The position numbers were made by a program, and so were the translations under genes. This document shows, in pieces, positions 50,895-58,756 of a DNA stretch of 64,000 nt. How positions within the stretch are numbered: the stretch's first letter is position 1; every line of letters starts with the position of its first letter. This stretch comes from Lysobacter prati (GTDB lineage: Bacteria; Pseudomonadota; Gammaproteobacteria; Xanthomonadales; Xanthomonadaceae), in NCBI RefSeq assembly GCF_009765215.1, contig NZ_VLNV01000004.1, positions 124,001-188,000 on the forward strand, read 5' to 3'. The notes beneath the pieces were generated by a model that was given only the letters and a program-made list of their open reading frames with translations, had not been told where the DNA came from and did no database searches.

Positions 50895-51470
50895 GTGGCG
50901 CATACGCCAAAGTGTGGACTGCGTCGGCGCCTGCCGGCGTGGGCAGGCGAAGGGGACGACGCCGGCGTGGAAGGCATGAGCCTGATGCGTGTCGCCAAGA
51001 TCGGCATGGTCGACGCGTTTTCGGCGATTGACGCATCGTGGCCGATGCCCGCCCCCCAGAGCGTTGGAACCGGTGCCGCAGTCACGATCGCTCGCAACCC
51101 CACACCCGTGCTCCAATCTCTCCGCCCCTTCTCCCACGCGTTGCGCGCCAGTTTCCTAGTGCTACTGGTGCTCGGGCTGATGTCGAGGCCGGCAACGGGG
51201 CTGGGGTGCGATCTGCTCGCCATGGAACATGGCACCAGCGTGACCGGCCAGAGTCATGCGCACGGCGACCACCCTGCCCCACATGGCGACCAGGCGCATG
51301 CCAAGGGTGCCCACACGCTGATGCACCAGCACTTTGCCGGTGCATCGGTCGATGCATCGGCCACGCGATTCGTGCTGGCGGACGCGCGGACATCGCCAGT
51401 CCCCAGCCTTGATTGCGTGGCGGTTTCCCGGCTGCAACTCGCGGTGCCCTTCAGGCCACCCATCGCCTGA
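50895..51470 (+). CDS. small His-rich membrane-anchored or exported protein
   Basis: A hypothetical of up to 191 residues. The start is uncertain: ATG at 50976, 50985 or 51006 are alternatives to GTG 50895. One hydrophobic segment (FLVLLVLGLMSRPATGLGC) near 87-105 acts as a signal or anchor. It is followed by a His-rich stretch, HAHGDHPAPHGDQAHAKGAH, near 122-141, which may bind metal. No family is recognised. It is divergent from the TldD run. The coding call rests on the hydrophobic-plus-His architecture and is moderate. Confidence 0.5.
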   Translation: MAHTPKCGLRRRLPAWAGEGDDAGVEGMSLMRVAKIGMVDAFSAIDASWPMPAPQSVGTGAAVTIARNPTPVLQSLRPFSHALRASFLVLLVLGLMSRPATGLGCDLLAMEHGTSVTGQSHAHGDHPAPHGDQAHAKGAHTLMHQHFAGASVDASATRFVLADARTSPVPSLDCVAVSRLQLAVPFRPPIA

Positions 51471-51684
51471 GGCCGGAGGCCGTCCCCGGACGGTCTGACC
51501 TCCGTTGACCCGCAAGGCAGCGCTCCGTTCGGGCGAACCGGCCAGTCACTGGCAGCCGGCACGAATCGCACGCCACTGCGCTCGCGGTCGAATCCCAAGA
51601 TTACTGGCTACCAATGTCCACCGTGGCGCACGGCCCTTTGCGGTCCCGTGCGATCGCGGGGCGTGGGAGTCGAGGGGAACCCAA

Positions 51685-52698
51685 ATGAGCAGCCTGTTGG
51701 CACTGACACTGAAACCGTTCGTCCCGTTTGTCCGTTACACCTGGCGGCGCCTTCCCGCCGCGTTGCGCCAGACCCGGCCAGTCCGCAGGATCGGGGCGTT
51801 CTTCTACGATCACTACGTTCGCGATACCGACCGGAACCAGACGCACCACACCTGGTTCCTGCGCAACGTCCCGCAGCTGCGCCTGCTAAACGAGGTTGTC
51901 TCCGCGCATCCGCGTGCAGAGCCGCTGCGGATCGCATCGATCGGATGCAGCGTCGGCGCCGAGCTCTACTCCACGCTGTGGCTGCTGCGCCGGCATCACC
52001 CCTGGTTGAAAGTGGTCGCCCGCGGAGTGGACGTGTCGGAAACCGTGATTGAAGTGGCGCGTAAGGGCGTCTACCGGCTGTGGACACCAACGTCCCTGGA
52101 CCGCACGCCCGAGCCCACTGGGGCGAAGGCATTCACCACCGTGCCAAAGGCGTTGAGCGACATCATGGAAGTGACGCCGGAGGGCGACTTCCGCATCAGG
52201 GACTGGATCCGCGAGGGCGTTACCTGGACCGTCGCCGATGCAACCGATCCGGGGCTCGCGGCGACGATGGGACCACAGGACGTCGTAATCGCGTGCAACG
52301 TGCTCGGCCCGATGGAAGATGCCATCGCCGAGGCATGCCTGAGAAACGTGGTGAAGCTCGGCGTTCCAGGCGGCACGCTGGTGCTGGACGGGATCGACCT
52401 GGACCTCAAGGCGCGCGTCACGCAGTCGCTCGGACTCAAGCCGGTGACCCGGTATCTGGAGGAGATCCACACCGCCGACCCGAGCAAGGGTGACTGGCCG
52501 TGGACACGCTGGTCGCACGAGCCGATCGACTACGAGCGCGACGATTGGGAGTACCGGTATGCGACCGTATTCGTAGTTGCTGCGGTTTGCGAACCCAAAC
52601 AGGCGAGCGTGAGCGACTCGCCCGGTGCAAGCACGCCGGTCGATGTCCCGGTGCTGGCGGTGGCGATGGGCACGCTGAATTCGTCGCCGCGCATGTGA
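51685..52698 (+). CDS. CheR-like SAM-dependent methyltransferase
   Basis: A 337-residue protein. SAM motif I is IASIGCSVGAELYSTLWLL near 90-108, with motif II VVARGVDVSETVIEVARKGVY near 118-138. This resembles the CheR catalytic region, but there is no clear receptor-binding domain or other chemotaxis gene nearby. GAGGGGAA precedes ATG 51685. The C-terminal ~35 residues are Ser/Pro-rich. It probably methylates a small molecule or protein; the substrate is unknown. Confidence 0.75.
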   Translation: MSSLLALTLKPFVPFVRYTWRRLPAALRQTRPVRRIGAFFYDHYVRDTDRNQTHHTWFLRNVPQLRLLNEVVSAHPRAEPLRIASIGCSVGAELYSTLWLLRRHHPWLKVVARGVDVSETVIEVARKGVYRLWTPTSLDRTPEPTGAKAFTTVPKALSDIMEVTPEGDFRIRDWIREGVTWTVADATDPGLAATMGPQDVVIACNVLGPMEDAIAEACLRNVVKLGVPGGTLVLDGIDLDLKARVTQSLGLKPVTRYLEEIHTADPSKGDWPWTRWSHEPIDYERDDWEYRYATVFVVAAVCEPKQASVSDSPGASTPVDVPVLAVAMGTLNSSPRM

Positions 52699-52709
52699 GC
52701 ACTGGTAAT

Positions 52710-52752
52710 GGGGAGCAACGCGGCGCGCAGGTTAGTCGCCGCGTGCTGCCCC
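52710..52752. terminator. GC-rich hairpin between convergent genes
   Basis: GGGGAGCAACGCGGCG pairs with CGCCGCGTGCTGCCCC across a 10-base loop with small bulges. There is no T-run, so it may be a bidirectional or factor-dependent terminator between the methyltransferase and the NmrA-like gene. Confidence 0.4.
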
Positions 52753-52846
52753 CACCATCAGACTCGTCTGATTGCCCTCGATTTTGCGAACACGACGCTC
52801 ACGCGATGCGCTTTAGGCCACATCGCGATTGCCGCGGATCGCCCAA

Positions 52847-53608
52847 TCAGCGCGCCGGCGGCGGAGGCGAGGTCTCCAGCCACTGCTTGAACCCGATCGA
52901 GCCCAGCATCGGGTTGTCACCGGGCGTCAGTGAACTGTCATCGATCGGCGTACCGAAGTACGGCGCATTCGCGTCGGCGACCACTTCGCGCGATTCCTTG
53001 TAGAACTTCAGGTAGTCCTTGACGAAGTCCACCATCGGCCGGCGATCGGGCCCGGCCACTTCCACCACCTGGTTCTTCGGCGCGGCCACGGTCACCTTGG
53101 CAAGCGCCGCTGCAACGTCGGTCGCCGCCAGCGGCTGGAACGCGGCGGTGGAGATGTGGACCGCCTCGCCCTTGGCGCCGTCGTGGGCAATGGCGTTCAG
53201 GAACTCGAAGAATTGCGTGGCGCGCAGGATCGAGTACGGCATGCCCGACTCGCGGATCAGGTTCTCCTGCGCCAGCTTGGCGCGGAAGTAGGCGTTGCCC
53301 GGCTTGCGGTCGCTGCCGACCACCGACAGCGCGACATGGTGCTTGACGCCTGCCGCCGCCTCCGCCGCGAGCAGGTTGCGGCCGGAGGTCTGGAAGAACT
53401 CCAGCACGGCCTTCTCCTCGAACGACGGCGAGTTGGCCACGTCGACGACGACATCGGCGCCCTGCAGCACCTCTTTCAGGCCTTCGCCGGTGATGGTGTT
53501 GACGCCGGTGTTGGGCGCCGCGGCAATCGCCTCGTGGCCGAGCTCGCGCAGGTTGTTGCACAGCTTGGTGCCAATCAGGCCCGTGCCGCCGATGACTACG
53601 ATCTTCAT
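52847..53608 (-). CDS. NmrA-like NAD(P)-binding epimerase/reductase
   Basis: A 253-residue atypical SDR with the Rossmann motif VVIGGTGLIGTKL at residues 4-16. It has the NmrA/HSCARG-like segment ADVVVDVANSPSFEEKAVLEFFQ near 51-73 and RESGMPYSILRATQFFEFL near 120-138. The canonical SDR YxxxK is not obvious, as in redox-sensing NmrA-like members. It lies 58 bases after the cytochrome b stop. Such epimerases are one arm of the COE set linked to ECF41 sigma factors, one of which lies at 58757. Confidence 0.8.
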   Translation of the reverse strand: MKIVVIGGTGLIGTKLCNNLRELGHEAIAAAPNTGVNTITGEGLKEVLQGADVVVDVANSPSFEEKAVLEFFQTSGRNLLAAEAAAGVKHHVALSVVGSDRKPGNAYFRAKLAQENLIRESGMPYSILRATQFFEFLNAIAHDGAKGEAVHISTAAFQPLAATDVAAALAKVTVAAPKNQVVEVAGPDRRPMVDFVKDYLKFYKESREVVADANAPYFGTPIDDSSLTPGDNPMLGSIGFKQWLETSPPPPAR

Positions 53609-53666
53609 GTCTGTCTCCAGTGGGGTGTGACTCGAATTTGCCGCCAGACGGGCGTTGCCTGCGTCA

Positions 53667-54953
53667 CTACGTCAGCCGTTCCGGCAGCGGGCGCGTGCGT
53701 TCGAAACCGAAGCGCGTGTACACCCAGGTGAATGCGAAGAAGCCGAAATAGATGGCGACCAGCACGCGGCCGATCCAGTTCTCGATGGCGTTGATGTCGT
53801 GGCCGTCGCCGAGCAGGCGCGGCAGCAGTTGCGCCATGCCGCCGATGCCGATGAAGCCAAGCACCACGAAGGCGACGGCGAACAGTCCCAGCGCGACCTT
53901 GTAGGCGCCACCGCGGTAGCGGATCGACCGGACCTTGCCGCGATCCAGCCACGGCAACAGGAATAGCACGACGATCGCCATCCCCATCACGACCACGCCG
54001 CTGAGCTTGTGCGGGATGACGCGCAACATCGCGTAGTAGGGGGTGAAGTACCACACCGGCTTGATGTGCTCGGGCGTGACCAGCGGATTGGCTTCGGTGA
54101 AGTTGTCGTGCTCCAGGAACAGCCCGCCGACGGTCGGCACGAAGAAGATCAGGAACGCGGCGATCAGCACGAATATGGCCGCGCTCATCACATCTTCGAC
54201 CGAGTAGTAGGGATGGAATGGAATGCCGTCGAGCGGCAGGCCATCGGGCCCCTCGTTGTCGTGGATCTCGATGCCGTCGGGATTGTTGGAGCTGACCTCG
54301 TGCAGCGCCAGGATATGCACCGTGACCAGCAGCAGCAGGATGATCGGCAAGGCGACCACGTGCAGCGAGAAGAAGCGATTGAGCGTGGCATCGGCCGGCA
54401 CGTAGTCGCCCATCACCCATTGCTGCAGGCTTTCGCCGACCACCGGGATCGCGCCGAACAGCGAGATGATGACCTTGGCGCCCCAGAACGACATCTGGCC
54501 CCAGGGCAGCACGTAACCCATGAAGGCCTCGGCCATCAGCACCACGTATATCAGCATGCCCAGGATCCACACCAGCTCGCGCGGCCGCTTGTACGACCCA
54601 TACAGCAAGGCGCGGAACATGTGCAGGTAGACGACCACGAAGAACAGCGAGGCGCCGGTGGAATGCATGTAGCGGATCAGCCACCCCCACTCGACGTCGC
54701 GCATGATGTACTCGACCGACGAGAACGCTTCGGTGGCGGACGGCTTGAAGTGCATCGCCAGGAAGATTCCGGTGACCAGCTGGTTGACCAGCGTCAACCC
54801 GGCCAGTGCGCCGAACAGGTACCAGATATTGAGGTTTTTCGGCGCGTAGTAATGGCTGGTGTGTGCCGCCACAAACGAGATGACCGGCAAACGGTCCTCG
54901 ACCCAGGCCAGCAGCGGGTTCTTCGGATAGATGCGGACGATCTTCAATGCCAT
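53667..54953 (-). CDS. petB: cytochrome b (bc1-type), without Rieske and c1 genes nearby
   Basis: A 428-residue cytochrome b with about eight membrane segments. Heme ligand histidines are visible in FLAMHFKP, RYMHSTGASLFFVVVYLHMFR and SLHVVALPIILLLLVTVHILALH. The Qo motif is PVWYFTPYYAML, the PVWY form seen in many beta/gammaproteobacteria in place of PEWY. Normally petB lies between petA and petC. Here it is flanked by ohr (26 bases upstream) and an NmrA-like gene. Either it is a second copy or the complex is assembled from dispersed genes. Confidence 0.9.
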   Translation of the reverse strand: MALKIVRIYPKNPLLAWVEDRLPVISFVAAHTSHYYAPKNLNIWYLFGALAGLTLVNQLVTGIFLAMHFKPSATEAFSSVEYIMRDVEWGWLIRYMHSTGASLFFVVVYLHMFRALLYGSYKRPRELVWILGMLIYVVLMAEAFMGYVLPWGQMSFWGAKVIISLFGAIPVVGESLQQWVMGDYVPADATLNRFFSLHVVALPIILLLLVTVHILALHEVSSNNPDGIEIHDNEGPDGLPLDGIPFHPYYSVEDVMSAAIFVLIAAFLIFFVPTVGGLFLEHDNFTEANPLVTPEHIKPVWYFTPYYAMLRVIPHKLSGVVVMGMAIVVLFLLPWLDRGKVRSIRYRGGAYKVALGLFAVAFVVLGFIGIGGMAQLLPRLLGDGHDINAIENWIGRVLVAIYFGFFAFTWVYTRFGFERTRPLPERLT

Positions 54954-54979
54954 TGCAGTGCCTTGTCGCGCGTGGCGCG

Positions 54980-55504
54980 TCAGTCAGCGTCGCCGGACGG
55001 CGACGGGTGTTCGCAAGCAAGCGCCACCACGTGATCGATGCCGTCCCTGAACATCTTTGCGTAGGGGCAGATGCGTTCGGCGTTGCGGACCAGCTCTGCC
55101 GCCAGCGCGCGTTCGACGCCGGGAAGCGTGACGCGAATCTCCGCCGACAACAGGAACAGCCCATCCACCGGATCGCGCGCGAACGTCACCGCGGTGTCCA
55201 CCGTTGCATCAGTGAGCTCCACGCCCGCGCGGATGGCCAGCAGCTTGAGCACGCCGTGGAAGCAGGCGCCGTAGCCGGCTGCCAGAAGCTGCTCCGGGTT
55301 GGTTCCGCCGCCAGGCCCGTCGAGCTCCACCGGCAGGCGCAGGCTGACCTGCAGCGCACCGTCGTCGGAGCAGACCACACCCGACGCGCGGCCATGCGCC
55401 GCCTCGCCGCCGGTGACACGTACGCGTCCTGTGTAGATGGTCTGCGCGTCGTCTCCGTAGTACTTGTCTAGTAGGCTTACCGGCGGTGGCTTGAGCTGGC
55501 TCAT
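54980..55504 (-). CDS. OsmC/Ohr family peroxiredoxin
   Basis: A 174-residue Ohr-like protein. The peroxidatic Cys lies in LLAAGYGACFHG near 86 and the resolving Cys in RNAERICPYAKMFRDG near 145, as in organic hydroperoxide reductases. An N-terminal extension of about 20 residues precedes the usual YTGRVRVTGG start. No OhrR-type regulator is adjacent; a LysR gene is upstream. It probably reduces lipid hydroperoxides with lipoyl cofactors. A perfect 18-base palindrome lies about 110 bases upstream of the start. Confidence 0.87.
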   Translation of the reverse strand: MSQLKPPPVSLLDKYYGDDAQTIYTGRVRVTGGEAAHGRASGVVCSDDGALQVSLRLPVELDGPGGGTNPEQLLAAGYGACFHGVLKLLAIRAGVELTDATVDTAVTFARDPVDGLFLLSAEIRVTLPGVERALAAELVRNAERICPYAKMFRDGIDHVVALACEHPSPSGDAD

Positions 55505-55612
55505 GGGATGCGCGTGTCCCTGTCGTAGTCGTCATGCACGAAACAGATCCGTCCTTCGTGCCTCGTCCCTGCGTGGCAACCGCTCTGGCCGGCGCCGTCT
55601 CGCCTTCGCTGC

Positions 55613-55630
55613 CGACAGGCATGCCTGTCG
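55613..55630. promoter_or_regulatory. 18-base perfect palindrome upstream of ohr
   Basis: CGACAGGCATGCCTGTCG is self-complementary over its full length. It lies about 110 bases before the ohr start and in the gap after the LysR gene. It may be an operator. One such palindrome could also arise by chance in 64 kb. Confidence 0.4.
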
Positions 55631-55742
55631 CGCAGAGATCCGTTGTGTGCTGCGATGCTAGGAGGGTGACCCGGTCGGCAGTAGCCCTCCGACCGGATGC
55701 ACGATGTTTCCCCGGGCGCACCAATCGTGCCGATTGTGCCAA

Positions 55743-56813
55743 TCAGGCCCGGGCGACGGCTCCGTTGCCGCGATGCACGTTGCCAACTGGTGCGTGCTCT
55801 GCGGGAGCCACGTCGGCATGGAGCCGTGGGTCAGTGGTGGCGCAGTCCAGGTCCAGGGCGCGCACCTCGGTCGTGATGAAGTCGATGAAGGCGCGGATGC
55901 GTTTGGGCAGCTGGCGCCGGCTCAGGTAGCACAGGTAGTGGCCGCGATCGTCGGGCGCGAACTGGGCCAGGCAGGTCACCAGCGTGCCCTTGCGAAGTTC
56001 GTCGCGCACTTCGAAGGCGGGCAACTGCGCCAGGCCCTGGCCACTTAGCAGCGCGTGCAGCATCAGGTCATCGTCGTTGAGCACGATGTCGGCCTGCGGC
56101 GTGACGCTGCGCGCGTGGCCGTCGACCTTGAAATCCCAGCCGCGCAGGCGCCCGTTCGGCATCCGCCGGTTGATGCATGCGTGCGCCTCCAGCTCCTCGA
56201 CCGTAGCCGGCAGGCCATGCCTGCGCACGTAGTCGGGCGAGGCGCAGACCAGCATCTGCATCGGGATGAGCTGCTTGGCGATGACCTGGCTGTCGTCGAG
56301 GCGTCCTTCGCGGAAGGCGACATCGACCCGGTCCACGGCAAGGTCCGGGGTCCGCTCATCGAGCAGTAGTTCGATGCCGATGCCCGGATAGCGCATATGG
56401 AACTCGCTCATCAGCGGCGCGATGACCTTGCGTCCGAATCCGTGCGTGGCACTGATCCGCAACTGCCCGCGCGGCGGACCATCGCGCAGGTCGCGCATCT
56501 CTTCCAGCGCCTGCATGATGCGCTCGACGCCGGGGCGGCAGTTCTCGTAGAACAGCTCGCCTTCAGCGGTGAGCGTCGTCGATCGCGTCGTGCGCGAGAA
56601 CAGGCGCGCGCCAAGCTGGGTTTCCAGCTTCTGTACGCTGCGGCTGACGGCCGAACGCCCGACGCCGAGGCGGTCGGCCGCGCGCGCGAAGCTGCCTTCG
56701 GTGGCGACCGTGATGAAGGCCACCACGCCGGCGTAGCTGGCCGAGAAGGTGGACGACAACGGGTCCGGACGGTCGGGCGGAGTCTGGGGGGCGATCCGCG
56801 GAACTGCGTTCAT
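55743..56813 (-). CDS. LysR family transcriptional regulator
   Basis: A 356-residue regulator. A 25-residue extension precedes the winged helix VVAFITVATEGSFARAADRLGVGRSAVSRSVQKLETQLGARLF near 30-72, followed by the substrate-binding domain (QLRISATHGFGRKVIAPLM near 117). It is of the CrgA-like type, with a ~40-residue C-terminal extension. ATG 56813 overlaps the stop of the sigma-region-4-like mini-gene, so the two are coupled. The target is not evident; the CMD/cupin genes diverge from this pair. Confidence 0.88.
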   Translation of the reverse strand: MNAVPRIAPQTPPDRPDPLSSTFSASYAGVVAFITVATEGSFARAADRLGVGRSAVSRSVQKLETQLGARLFSRTTRSTTLTAEGELFYENCRPGVERIMQALEEMRDLRDGPPRGQLRISATHGFGRKVIAPLMSEFHMRYPGIGIELLLDERTPDLAVDRVDVAFREGRLDDSQVIAKQLIPMQMLVCASPDYVRRHGLPATVEELEAHACINRRMPNGRLRGWDFKVDGHARSVTPQADIVLNDDDLMLHALLSGQGLAQLPAFEVRDELRKGTLVTCLAQFAPDDRGHYLCYLSRRQLPKRIRAFIDFITTEVRALDLDCATTDPRLHADVAPAEHAPVGNVHRGNGAVARA

Positions 56814-57043
56814 TTCGATGGCGCCTCTTTTTCGGTCAATGGCTGCATGTGCGCCAGCGCGTATTCGCGGGCGCACTCGACATGGGCCCGGCACAGGTCT
56901 GCCGGCTCTCCGATCAGCCACGCGATCTCCTCGTAGCTGGCCTCGAATACTTCGTGCAGCAGGTACGCGGCGCGGATATCCGGCGCCATCGCGTCCAGCG
57001 CGATCATGAATTCGGACCAGACCCGATCAGCCTTCGTTGGCAT
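56810..57043 (-). CDS. sigma-70 region 4-like mini-protein
   Basis: A 77-residue protein, MAPDIRAAYLLHEVFEASYEEIAWLIGEPADLCRAHVECAREYAL, over residues 19-63. It matches region 4 of the ECF sigma factor at 58757 (SPEARAAFLLREVFDADYSDIAATLDKSEAAVRQIVHRAKTQL). There is no region 2 and no frame for one upstream. The predicted recognition helix is altered (GEPADLCRAH). It is translationally coupled to the LysR gene. It could be a decayed sigma factor, or a small anti-sigma or helper protein. Confidence 0.65.
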   Translation of the reverse strand: MPTKADRVWSEFMIALDAMAPDIRAAYLLHEVFEASYEEIAWLIGEPADLCRAHVECAREYALAHMQPLTEKEAPSK

Positions 57044-57080
57044 GGGCTGGGTTTCCTGTGGCTGTGGTCATGCATCAAGG

Positions 57081-57106
57081 TCGTGCCAGCGAGCGTGTCT
57101 GTGACA
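57081..57106 (-). promoter_or_regulatory. possible ECF41-type promoter
   Basis: On the minus strand, TGTCACA (57106-57100), a 16-base spacer and CGAC (57084-57081) lie about 38 bases before the mini-gene start. The published ECF41 consensus, from memory, is TGTCACA-n16-CGTC, so there is one mismatch in the -10. A second TGTCACA at 57155-57149 lacks a matching -10. Confidence 0.35.
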
Positions 57107-57295
57107 GGACGCCTGCCGAAGGCAGACCACTCCGCGCCTGTCGTGGTTTGTGACAGCCCATTGGTGCCCTGCGCTCAACACCGCGCGTCCGGCGGGTGAT
57201 CTACCGGGGCACGGCCCGGGTGCCTAGATTGACGGCCAAGCAGGACCGGACCCGCCAGCCAGTCCTCCCCCATTCAACATCGGAGATGCCCGCCC

Positions 57296-57775
57296 GTGAG
57301 CCAACGCCTCGACTACCAGAAGCAATCCCCCGAACTGTTCAAGAAGTTCGTCGAATTCAGCATGCTGACCCACAAATCGACGATCGAGCAGCCGATCCAC
57401 GACCTGGTCAACATCCGCGCCTCGCAGCTCAACGGCTGCGCCTTCTGCCTCGACATGCACATCAAGGAGGCCATCATCCACGGCGAGCGCCCGCTGCGGC
57501 TGCATCACGTGGCAACCTGGCGCGAATCGCAGTTGTTTGCCCCGCGTGAACGCGCCGCGCTGGCCTGGACCGAAGCGCTGACCCAGCTGTCGCCGCTCGG
57601 CGTGCCGGACGACATCTATGAGCGCGTGCGCACGCAGCTGTCGGAGAAGGAAATCGTCGACCTGTCCTACGCCGTGATGGCCATCAACGCCTGGAACCGC
57701 GTCAACGTCGCCTTCCGCGTCGAGCCGGGCACGGCCGACAAGGCCTTCGGCCTCGACAAGGCCGGCCTTTCCTGA
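57296..57775 (+). CDS. carboxymuconolactone decarboxylase/AhpD-like protein
   Basis: A 159-residue protein with the AhpD core VNIRASQLNGCAFCLDMHIKEA near 38-59. The CxxC...H (CAFCLDMH) motif is the redox-active pair and histidine of AhpD-like alkylhydroperoxidases. GTG 57296 follows GGAGA. It is the first of three genes (CMD, cupin, cupin) leading to the ECF41 sigma factor. In the ECF41 literature the linked COE genes include carboxymuconolactone decarboxylases of this type. Confidence 0.87.
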   Translation: MSQRLDYQKQSPELFKKFVEFSMLTHKSTIEQPIHDLVNIRASQLNGCAFCLDMHIKEAIIHGERPLRLHHVATWRESQLFAPRERAALAWTEALTQLSPLGVPDDIYERVRTQLSEKEIVDLSYAVMAINAWNRVNVAFRVEPGTADKAFGLDKAGLS

Positions 57776-57788
57776 GAGGAGAACCACG

Positions 57789-58205
57789 ATGCGCATTCAC
57801 CATTCCCTGGCACTGGCCGCGCTGCTGCTTTCAGGCCCGGCTCTGGCACAGGACAAGCACGCCGGCCACGGTGCGCCGGCGCCGGTGGTCAAGCCGGTGC
57901 TCACCAAGGCCCTGCCCGAGTATCCGGGCAAGGAAGGGCTGATCCTCACCGTCGACTATCCGCCCGGGGGCTCCTCGCCGCTGCACCACCACGATGCCCA
58001 TGCGTTCGTCTACGTGATCGAAGGCTCGGTGGTGATGGCCGTGCAGGGCGGGAAGGAGGTCACGTTGACGGCCGGACAGAGCTGGAGCGAATCGCCCGGC
58101 GACATCCACACCGTCAGCCGCAATGCGAGCAACCACAAGCCAGCAAAGTTTGTCGTGTTCATGCTCAAGGACGCCGGCAAGCCTGCCGTGATCCCCGGCG
58201 GATGA
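57789..58205 (+). CDS. exported cupin (copy 1)
   Basis: A 138-residue protein with a signal peptide (SLALAALLLSGPALA, cut before QDKHAGHG) and one cupin domain: PPGGSSPLHHHDAHAFVYVIEGSVVMAVQGG near 58-88 with three consecutive His and a further DIHTVSRN histidine near 108. These are the metal ligands of the cupin fold. It follows the CMD gene by 13 bases. It is a close paralogue of the next gene. Role unknown, perhaps periplasmic redox or sugar-type chemistry. Confidence 0.87.
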   Translation: MRIHHSLALAALLLSGPALAQDKHAGHGAPAPVVKPVLTKALPEYPGKEGLILTVDYPPGGSSPLHHHDAHAFVYVIEGSVVMAVQGGKEVTLTAGQSWSESPGDIHTVSRNASNHKPAKFVVFMLKDAGKPAVIPGG

Positions 58206-58239
58206 GCGGCCCGGGCCAACCACACACAGGAGTCATGCG

Positions 58240-58653
58240 ATGCGCATCCCCCATTGTCTGAGCGTGGCCGCGCTGTTGTTCTCGGGCAGTGTCGGGGCCC
58301 ATGGCCTGCAAGGTAACGACGCTCCTCCCCCCGTCGTCACCCCGGTCATGACCCAGGCGCTGCCCGAGTACCCCGGCAAGGAAATGCTGATGATCACCGT
58401 GGAGTACCCGCCCGGTGGTGCCGACCCGGTGCATCGCCACGATGCGCACGGATTCGTCTACGTGCTCGAGGGCTCGATCGTCATGGGCGTGGAGGGCGGA
58501 AAAGAAGTCACGTTGACGCCCGGGCAGGCGTTCCACGAAGGTCCGGCGGACGTGCACACGGTCGGGCGCAATGCCAGCAAGGACAAGCCCGCGAAGTTCG
58601 TGGTGTTCCTGCTGAAGGACGCGGGCAAGCCGGCGCTGATCCCGGTCCCTTGA
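58240..58653 (+). CDS. exported cupin (copy 2)
   Basis: A 137-residue paralogue of the preceding cupin: signal peptide (SVAALLFSGSVGAHG), cupin core PPGGADPVHRHDAHGFVYVLEGSIVMGVEGG near 57-87 and DVHTVGRN near 107. The HHHDAH of copy 1 is HRHDAH here. ATG 58240 lies 34 bases after copy 1. The transcript closes at the hairpin 58684-58716. A tandem duplication kept intact suggests both copies are used. Confidence 0.87.
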   Translation: MRIPHCLSVAALLFSGSVGAHGLQGNDAPPPVVTPVMTQALPEYPGKEMLMITVEYPPGGADPVHRHDAHGFVYVLEGSIVMGVEGGKEVTLTPGQAFHEGPADVHTVGRNASKDKPAKFVVFLLKDAGKPALIPVP

Positions 58654-58683
58654 CCGCTTGACCGGCCCCGTGCCGGGAGCCGA

Positions 58684-58716
58684 TTCGGCGGGTCTGCACG
58701 CCCGCCGAACGCTTTT
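58684..58716 (+). terminator. rho-independent terminator
   Basis: A nine-base perfect stem (TTCGGCGGG / CCCGCCGAA) with an eight-base loop, followed by CGCTTTT. It lies between the second cupin and the ECF sigma gene, so the sigma gene probably has its own promoter or is reached by read-through. Confidence 0.8.
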
Positions 58717-58756
58717 GCCGCCACAATCGCGTCTCCTGCCCCCCGCTCCGGGCCGC

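Noticed and set aside
51685-52698. chemotaxis CheR
   Set aside because: The SAM motif is CheR-like but there is no chemotaxis gene nearby and no receptor-binding N-terminal domain; left as a general methyltransferase.
53605-55164. 519-codon frame overlapping cytochrome b
   Set aside because: It is in another frame on the same strand as petB, whose heme ligands and helices are clear; the alternative is an Arg/Ala-rich shadow.
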